Both the position numbers and the translations under genes were made by a program. Below the pieces are notes generated by a model that was not told where the DNA came from, searched no databases, and saw nothing but the letters and a program-made list of their open reading frames with translations. A stretch of DNA of 64,000 bases, from the NCBI GenBank assembly GCA_030549495.1, contig JAUIRK010001060.1, positions 1 to 64,000 on the forward strand, in the 5' to 3' direction. This document shows positions 55,851 to 64,000 of this stretch, in pieces. Origin of the DNA: Nectonema munidae. Lineage: Eukaryota; Nematomorpha; Nectonematoida; Nectonematidae. How positions within the stretch are numbered: position 1 is the first letter of the stretch; the number at the start of each line of letters is the position of its first letter.

Positions 55851-58800
55851 AATCAATTACAATACATCTGTATATAATACTAGATATTCAATCGGAACAA
55901 CAAGGATTGATTACAGGCTTAAAGGGTCGAACATTTATATTTAAAAAAATCAAATGAACTTTATGTAAATAATAAATCTCTTCAAAAATGTACCTTTATC
56001 TTTGCCTTTATTCAAAAAAAATAAAAAAATATTTTTTAGACTTTTATAACGTATAAATTATGAGTTATTTTTCCATTAAATGTGGACTCTTATGGTATTA
56101 CTAATATTAACGGAAAATTTAGGTAAAAAAATTTAATAACGGCCATTGATTTTTATAAATCAATTTAAATAAAAAATTTAATAATGGCCATTTTTGGCTA
56201 TTGATTTTTTACGTTTATGCTTGTCTACTTAAAATTTAATTTATTTAAATTTTTTTGTTTATTTTCTTTTATGCCCACAATTTAGAGATACCCAACAAAT
56301 TATTTCTATAAAATTTTAAGGACTAATTTCAAATTATGTTAGTAGGTGTAAAATAAAAATGCGCACGAACTAAATTATTTTCGGACCCAAAAAATTTATT
56401 GGAAAGGTCATTAGAAAAATCATCAACATACGGGTTTTAAACTTAATAAGAAATGAATTATATATGGATTTGTCTAAAGTATTTTGGGAGCGAAGGGAAT
56501 AGGCCAATTGAATAAGTCAAAAACGAATTTGTTTCGGAGCTGACAAAATTTCGTAAAAATGATTTAGTAAGTTGGAGGAAAAATATAATTCAATAAAAAT
56601 TTGAAATATCTTCGGTTTATAAAAGAAATCAAAACTTGAAAATTGTGCTATTTTAATTATCAACACTATTTTAATTTTAATTGAGACAATGAGTGTTGCA
56701 CTTTTAACATTTGAAAATGTTTGCTCTTGTTTGTTTCAAAACTTTTAAATCTCTTTCTAACATATAATTTTTTTAATGGAAAAATATTATTGACTTATCA
56801 AAAAGGTAAAATGAAGAATTTTATGATAAATAGTGTGAAATTTTAGACAGAATATTTTATAAAATATTTAACTTTAATAAGATTCAATAAAGTTTGATAA
56901 ACAATTTTAATGAAAACAAGACGTGAAGACTACAAACTAAAACTAAAAAGAGTATCAATAATGACCAATTTTTTGACCTCCTTGATATGCAAATTCCAAA
57001 TATGAAGGTTTATTTTTTTATATTTTAATATAATATAAATAATGATTAATTAAAGAAGAATAGTATTAAGATAATATTTTAATTTCATAAAGAAGTAGCG
57101 AAAAATGTATGTCATATAAACTTTTTAAAAATCATACCTGCATCTTTTTTATTTTCTAAAAATAAATAAATTACAATTATTTTAAGAAGACTTGGCATTA
57201 TTTGACTTTATTAAATGAGATTTAAATATAAATAAACTGTTTTTTAATTATAAAATTTTCAAATATATAATTAAGCTAAATTATTCATATAAATACATTT
57301 TTAAGAGCACAACTACTTCATAACTACATGTCTTCAATTTTAAATATTCAAACTAACATTGGTTAATATTTCTAAAAATTTTAAATTATTAACAAAATTA
57401 AATTATCCATTTTAAAAAATATTTATAGGCGATGAATTGTCACCCAAAAATATGTATAAATCAATAATTTTGTTTTATTTGTTTCTTCTTGGTAGATATC
57501 AATCATAAAATTACTAATAGATTTGAATTAATAAATAATGGATATAAGTTAGAAGGGATTATTTTTAAATGTAAATTGCCTACCATTTAATATAAATAAT
57601 AGTAAAGATACTATAAATATATATCATGTAAAAATTGTTTAAAATTTGAAATAGAAAGATATTTTCTTTAAAAAAGAAAATATTTAGCATAACTTTTAAA
57701 ACTTTTTTGACTACGAAATAAAGGGTATATCAATGGTCTGGCAAAAATATAAGAAACATTTTAACATATACCAAATTTTGGCTATCGCAATCACTATATA
57801 ACATCTAAATTTAAAATGGACTGAATTTGATTTATAATACTCACTATATTTTACAGATATCAATTCTATATTATAGTACCTTTCTTAAATCGTTGTAGCA
57901 TATTAATCAGGATATTAGAGATGGAAATAAATCCATTTCTTTGGTTATATATTATATTTATATATATTATTCACTTATTTACGTTAGAATTTTAATTATT
58001 GAGTTTTTTAAAGATATTTTAATATATAAAACTCATATTTAGGCGAGTGTTTATCCACTAACAGTATCTTCTTTTTTTATATTATTGTTTAAATTATTCA
58101 TTACCTCCATTTCTTTCAGTTCCTATAAATATTATATTAGAAATGTTTAAAAGAATTTTCAATAGGATAAAATACTCAAAAAATAAATGTAATTATTTAT
58201 GTATACACATTGCCAAACTTTACTGGTATATGTAAACACTAACAAGAAAGCTTGAAAAATGTTGAACAAAAACACCATACACCCTTCGAATTATACTAAC
58301 TAATTCAATGGTTCGGTATAAGTCGCTTGGATAACAACTTTGGTGTACTGTTCACAGAGTCTTTTAACATATCTGTTGTCTGATTAGGGATAGTGACATT
58401 TCAATAAATATGTGATGGAATTAGGGGATTATTTACTTTATGAATATAATTGCCTGCTTAATTATACTAAGTTGCTTTTTCAAACATTGAAAATTATATT
58501 TTAAATCGCTTTTGACCATGAATTTGCATGTATTTTACAGAGAAAAATAGTTAATTTCATTAACTAATAAAGATATTAAATAGTAAAGATAAAGTTTGTT
58601 AGTTAAATAAGTTAGTACAGTGGTCGTCAAAGTGCACCTTAGGGTGTAATATACACGAACTAAATTATTCCCCGATCCCAAAATATTTTATTGGATAGGA
58701 GTTTCCAAAAAAATCATGCATATACGAAAAGAATAAGCAAATTGAATAAGTCAAAAATTAAATTTGGTTATGGAGAAGCCAAATTTTTGGAAAAACTGAT

Positions 58801-58889
58801 TTAGCATGTTGCACTAAAAATATAATTTAATAATATAATTAGAAATATTTTTTTATTTAACACAAATAGGTTATGGTCATAAAAATTAT

Positions 58890-59117
58890 TTAATAAATGT
58901 TAGAGCTATCAGGTAAATTTGGAATTTTAGTGAGGTAAGATAAGGAATGATACAGGAAAATTGATGTTGTGGTAAATATGAATAGTAGTAGGATTAGATG
59001 AGTCTATAGGCTGGATGATTATAAAGAAGGAGAAAATGAAATAGTGTGTTCATCAACTGGCAAGGATTGGGATGTATGGAGATAAGGTAGTTGAAGCATG
59101 TGTGAAAAGAAGAGAGA
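58890..59117. other. junction segment between units A and B
   Basis: About 230 bp (GTGAGGTAAGATAAGGAATG ... GGCAAGGATTGGGATGTATG) have purine-rich, less A/T-biased composition and no counterpart elsewhere in the window. It may be an insertion or original flanking DNA at the duplication breakpoint. Confidence 0.4.
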
Positions 59118-59295
59118 AAAATATTATAAATTTAAAATGGACTGAATTTGATTTATACTTTCTATTACAGATATCGATTCTTGGAATATTTAAAAATTGA
59201 TTCTAATAAAATTCTGATTCCCTCGCTATATCATTTAATGAAGTGTTGAACTTTAATTAAAAAAAAGTAAGAAGGAAACATTATCAAGGTTTTAC

Positions 59296-59504
59296 CCGCG
59301 CACATGTTTTTGCAGTTTTTCTGAACGTATTCATCCGAACTGCAGTAGGATTCATAACCTGAGCACCAATCAAGATCTTTAAATAAGTTGAAATATTTAA
59401 AAAATTGTATAAACAAAATGGAAAGAAAATTTACCTGAGTTAACGGCTAAAAATATAATAAATGGTATAAGCTGTATATAGCGATGAATTTCGTGATTTC
59501 CCAA
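59296..59504 (-). CDS. ShK-like cysteine-rich secreted peptide, copy B (two exons)
   Basis: Blocks at 59504-59435 and 59376-59296 have the same structure and splice phase as copy A. The second exon reads DLDWCSGYESYCSSDEYVQK followed by NCKNMCAGK. All four visible cysteines are kept. Compared with copy A there are a few amino acid changes (A to D, N to Y, I to T around the cysteine frame, and K to N before the cleavage region) and no loss of frame, so at least this part appears maintained. The start exon and any last exon are not identified, as in copy A. Confidence 0.5.
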
Positions 59505-61299
59505 TCAATATTATACGATCCTCGTATAAATTATATGAGAAAACACAAGGATTTATTGTGATTTAGGAATTTTTGTACTTATGTTCTTAAAATATTTTTT
59601 ATTTATACAAGAAAGGTTGAGAATAATACTCTATCATAAATAAAAAAAAATATGAATTTTTTTTGCAAAACTTATATTTTTTTATAAAAATATGTAATGA
59701 GCTTCGATACCCGTTCGTTTTTTATTCATGGATCATTTATTCTGTAACAATAATGGTGTGTGGTCTTTGTAATTTGTTAAATAAGCACTGTAATGTATAC
59801 CACATATTTGTCTATTGCTATGCGTTTAGCATTTTATTTTAAATCATTCTTACTTGAGTTTCTACTCACACATTGCCCTATAAATTTTCACCCAATTCAA
59901 GTGTAATCGACACGATCGTTTGAAACGGAGCTTAATGACGCCAATCTAGACCGGGCAGTCTATCTGTGGTTCGAGAAGCATTGTGAAGCAAACATTCCAA
60001 TATATAAAAGCACTTTTCTGGTTTGAAGGACAATAAGTGAACAGTATTAAAATTCTGGAGTTCGGTCAGTATCATCATATGCTCATAAGCAACACCACAC
60101 ACTAAGAATAAACAAGACAAGACTGCCAGTTTTTTTTCCTTTTATTCTATACTTTTATCAATAAAATATACATGAATGAACAATAGAAAGAATTCGTTTT
60201 TTGTATATGAATAGGTGTGAAAGTACTATTGGCTGATTTTTACTTTATTCACTCACAATAGGGAACTTTTTTATGTCCCCCAATTGTTAGTTATAACGAG
60301 GTTGTCAGAAATGTTGCGTATATATAGTAGTACCTTTCATAAATCATTGTAGCATAAACACATTAGAAATGGAAATAAATATATTTATTTGGTTGTACAT
60401 TATATTTATATATAAAACTCAAATTAAACATGTATTTATCCACTATAACTTAATACAGTATCTTCTTTTATATTATTATTACAATTATAAATTACCTTCA
60501 TCTTCTACAGTTACTAAAAATATTATATTAGAAATGTTAAAAAAAAATTCATTGTTCTTCAGAATAAAATATTCAAAAAATAAATATTGTGTAGATTGTC
60601 TAACTGATTTGGTAAGAGATACATAACAATAGAAATCATAAACTTTAGCTATCTCTTGAAGTAAAAAATTTACTACAACAGAAAATTTAAAACAAAGTTA
60701 CTATATAAAATTGGAAGAAATTTTAATGGAACGAATGTTTATATGTTTTCTTGATAATATAAGAGCAGGCTTATGATTGGTTAATTTTAACGCAAAATGT
60801 TAATATTTTTCTTTATCTAACTGGTTACATTTTTCGAAAGGCTAACTTCTAACTAGTATGTGTAAATACCAGAAAGAAAGGTAGACATTTTTATACAAAA
60901 ACACACAAAATGCTCTTTGAATAATACAATTTAATGGTAATACGCTTTACGTTATTAGTAGAAAAAATTTTCCCCCATAAATATCTTTATAAAACATACA
61001 ATTATTTGTCCACACAATAGGTAAGGACATGTTTGAAATGATAAAATAGCCACTTCTAGATGACAGACATCTATTCATCATAAAATTTTGCATTTTTTTA
61101 ACCCAATCAAAATATATTAGTTAGTGCTAGAATATTACAATTAGTTTCATAATGTTTGTTTTTTTAAGAACGACTAGCACTTTACTTAATAAATTGGTTT
61201 ATCCCAAAATTATAGGCACAAGTGTGCATCAAACTAAAAATTTATAGTAAATTGAATTTAAAATAATTTTTAACTAAAATTATTTAAATTCAAATTTAC

Positions 61300-61740
61300 T
61301 CATTTTTGGTTCAATTTATGAATTGTCTAATATCAACAACTTTATTTTAAAAGAACAGAAATCACAATCTATGATAATTTCTATAAAAATATTATAGTTT
61401 TTTTGAAATATTCTGGAATAAATAAAGTAAAATAAGTATTAATGTGCTTGGGATAATATTTAACAATAAATTAAATTTCATATGAATATTCATAAACTTG
61501 CTCTCAATTTAAATCAAGTTATCGGTATTCTGTTCCAAACTAAAAACATTTTACCTTTTAATGTTAAACTTCTGATACACAAACAATTGTTTATATCTTC
61601 CAAAAAGGCGGTTTGAGAGTCATATTTAATTTGAAGAAAATAGATCATACTAGAGCAATATTTTATCAAAATGATTTGTTAAAAATTGAAGATATTTCTA
61701 AACAAAGAATTACGGTTTTTCTCTTTAAAAACTTTAGTGG
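61300..61740 (+). pseudogene. LINE reverse transcriptase relic in unit B
   Basis: This is the counterpart of 55390-55800: IVNINNFILK-like, LGIIFNNKLNF, NIHKLALNLNQVIGILFQTK, LPFNVKLLIHKQLFISSKK. It shares most lesions with unit A, so the LINE was already dead when the 6-kb unit was duplicated. Confidence 0.5.
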
Positions 61741-64000
61741 TATTTGAACAATGACTTTGGGTCATTAATCAATTACAATACATCTGTATATAATACTAGA
61801 TATTCAATCGGAACAACAAGGATTGATTACAGGCTTAAAGGGTCGAACATTTATATTTAAAAAAATCAAATGAACTTTATGTAAATAATAAATCTCTTCA
61901 AAAATGTACCTTTTAAAAAAAATAAAAAAAATATTTTTTAGACTTTTATAACGTATAAATTATGAGTTATTTTTCCCTCAAATGTGGACTCTTATGGTAT
62001 TACTAATATTAAGGGAAAATTTAAGTAAAAAAATTTAATAACGGCCATTGATTTTTATAAATCAATTTAAATACAAAATTTAATAATGGCCATTTTTGGC
62101 TATTGATTTTTTACGTTTATGCTTGTCTACTTAAAATTTAATTTATTTAAATTTTTTTGTTTATTTTCTTTTATGCCCACAATTTAGAGATACCCAATAA
62201 ATTATTTCTATAAAATTTTAAGGACTAATTTCAAATTATGTTAGTAGGTGTAAAATAAAAATGCGCACGAACTAAATTATTTTCGGACCCAAAAAATCTA
62301 TTGGAAAGGTCATTAGAAAAATCATCAACATACGGGTTTTAAACTTAATAAGAAATGAATTATATATGGATTTGTCTAAAGTATTTTGGGAGCGAAGGGA
62401 ATAGGCCAATTGAATAAGTCAAAAACGAATTTGTTTCGGAGCTGACAAAATTTCGTAAAAATGATTTAGTTAGTTGGAGGAAAAATATAATTCAATAAAA
62501 ATTTGAAATATCTTCGGTTTATAAAAGAAATCAAAACTTGAAAATTGTGCTATTTTAATTATCAACACTATTTTAATTTTAATTGAGACCATGAGTGTTG
62601 CACTTTTAACATTTGAAAATGTTTGCTCTTGTTTGTTTCAAAACTTTTAAATCTCTTTCTAACATATAATTTTTTTAATGGAAAAATATTATTGACTTAT
62701 CAAAAAGGTAAAATGAAGAATTTTATGATAAATAGTGTGAAATTTTAGACAGAATATTTTATAAAATATTTAACTTTAATAAGATTTAATAAAGTTTGAT
62801 AAACAATTTTAATGAAAACAAGACGTGAAGACTACAAACTAAAACTAAAAAGAGTATCAATAATGACCAATTTTTTGACCTCCTTGATATGCAAATTCCA
62901 AATATGAAGGTTTATTTTTTTATATTTTAATATAATATAAATAATGATTAATTAAAGAAGAATAGTATTAAGATAATATTTTAATTTCATAAAGAAGTAG
63001 GGAAAAATGTATGTCATATAAACTTTTTAAAAATCATACCTGCATCTTTTTTATTTTCTAAAAATAAATAAATTACAATTATTTTAAGAAGACTTGGCAT
63101 TATTTGACTTTATTAAATGAGATTTAAATATAAATAAACTGTTTTTTAATTATAAAATTTTCAAATATATAATTAAGCCAAATTATTCATATAAATAAAT
63201 TTTTAAGAGCACAACTACTTCATAACTACATGTCTTCAATTTTAAATATTCAAACTAACATTGGTTAATATTTCTAAAAATTCTAAATTATTAACAAAAT
63301 TAAATAATCCATTTTAAAAAATATTTATAGGCGATGAATTGTCACCCAAAAATATGTATAAATCAATAATTTTGTTTTATTTGTTTCTTCTTGGTAGATA
63401 TCAATCATAAAATTACTAATAGATTTGAATTAATAAATAATGGATATAAGTTAGAAGGGATTATTTTTAAATGTAAATTGCCTACCATTTAATATAAATA
63501 ATAGTAAAGATACTATAAATATATATCATGTAAAAATTGTTTAAAATTTGAAATAGAAAGATATTTTCTTTAAAAAAGAAAATATTTAGCATAACTTTTA
63601 AAACTTTTTTGACTACGAAATAAAGGGTATATCAATGGTCTGGCAAAAATATAAGAAACATTTTAACATATACCAAATTTTGGCTATCGCAATCACTATA
63701 TAACATCTAAATTTAAAATGGACTGAATTTGATTTATAATACTCACTATATTTTACAGATATCAATTCTATATTATAGTACCTTTCTTAAATCGTTGTAG
63801 CATATTAATCAGGATATTAGAGATGGAAATAAATCCATTTCTTTGGTTATATATTATATTTATATATATTATTCACTTATTTACGTTAGAATTTTAATTA
63901 TTGAGTTTTTTAAAGATATTTTAATATATAAAACTCATATTTAGGCGAGTGTTTATCCACTAACAGTATCTTCTTTTTTTATATTATTGTTTAAATTATT

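Larger units (their letters stand above)
53008..59117. repeat. large tandem duplication, unit A (with internal older partial copy)
   Basis: From about 53105 the sequence is repeated at 59131 onward. The offset is 6,014 bp at the ShK exon and 5,902 bp near 58095, so net indels of about 110 bp have accumulated. By eye there are only a few substitutions per 60-base line. Inside unit A, 57725-58880 is an older, shorter, more diverged copy of the same unit: TATATCAATGGTCTGGCAAA corresponds to 53013, the 57885-58160 stretch to 54320-54540, and 58640-58860 to 56350-56600. It lacks the ShK exons. Confidence 0.85.
59118..64000. repeat. large tandem duplication, unit B (runs off the window)
   Basis: This unit repeats unit A from about 53105 onward, including the ShK-like exons, the CENP-B-like scrap, the LINE relic and the start of the internal diverged copy (63627 onward). 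Differences from A include an ~85-bp absence near 61305 and several small indels. Its right end lies beyond the window. Confidence 0.85.

Noticed and set aside
59932-60120. signal-peptide-like frame upstream of ShK copy B
   Set aside because: It lacks an ATG in the equivalent position, is not kept as a frame in unit A in a convincing way, and overlaps a + strand transposase-like scrap.
1-64000. LTR retroelements, Polintons or other capsid/envelope-bearing elements
   Set aside because: No paired long terminal repeats, gag/protease/integrase motifs, capsid or DNA polymerase B motifs were recognised on either strand.

Overview
The window looks like an AT-rich (roughly 70% by eye), repeat-laden nuclear genome of an arthropod. 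A parasitic copepod such as a sea louse is my best guess, based on the compact introns beside very long ones and on the mix of DNA transposons (Tigger/pogo, IS630/Tc1-mariner, piggyBac, hAT, MULE and a DNA transposon type I associate from memory with copepods and insects). The organism is an inference; the sequence alone does not name it.

Two host genes can be read with confidence, and a third tentatively. (1) On the + strand, 16542-33593 holds a complete six-exon TMEM184C-like gene for a multi-pass membrane protein of about 403 residues. All splice phases agree. Its long introns are packed with transposons. (2) On the - strand, 39471-42861 holds the 3' eight exons of a small secreted M12B (reprolysin/ADAMTS-like) zinc metalloprotease with motif HELFHMLDVKHD. 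(3) On the - strand, at 53282-53490 and again at 59296-59504, are two copies of a short signal-peptide plus ShK-like cysteine exon pair. They sit in a roughly 6 kb tandem duplication that fills 53.0-64.0 kb.

Layout. 0-5 kb: AT-rich DNA with a TTAA-flanked MITE, a palindromic MITE, a hAT remnant, a GC-rich patch and a tRNA-derived SINE. 5.3-6.2 kb: MULE-like remnant. 6.9-9.1 kb: Tigger element with intact ends and TA duplications. 10-13.7 kb: LINE RT scrap, MITE, and a DNA transposon of the 'MPTNKQIIG' type. 13.8-15.8 kb: pogo-like remnant split by a LINE. 16.5-33.9 kb: TMEM184C gene. Its intron 2 carries an IS630/Tc1-like element (17829-21749) whose 5' end has expanded into about twelve 207-bp tandem copies. 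Its introns 3-5 carry MITEs, SINEs, a piggyBac transposase relic and a hAT element. 34.4-38.6 kb: a 4.1 kb non-coding piggyBac-type element made largely of two different ~150-bp tandem arrays. 38.6-38.9 kb: LINE tail. 39.5-42.9 kb: metalloprotease. 43-49 kb: MITEs and plain AT-rich DNA. 49.4-52.9 kb: hAT and Tigger relics bracketed by inverted copies of another repeat. 53-64 kb: the tandem duplication.

No operon-like, CRISPR, rRNA or clear tRNA genes were seen, and I recognised no LTR element, Polinton or envelope-bearing element. The closest thing to a biological theme is two secreted-protein loci (metalloprotease and ShK-like peptides) within 20 kb. In a parasite these could belong to the host-interaction repertoire; that is inference. 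The most unusual DNA-level structures are the piggyBac-type satellite carrier, the satellite born from a transposase start region, and the back-to-back TTAA MITE pair.
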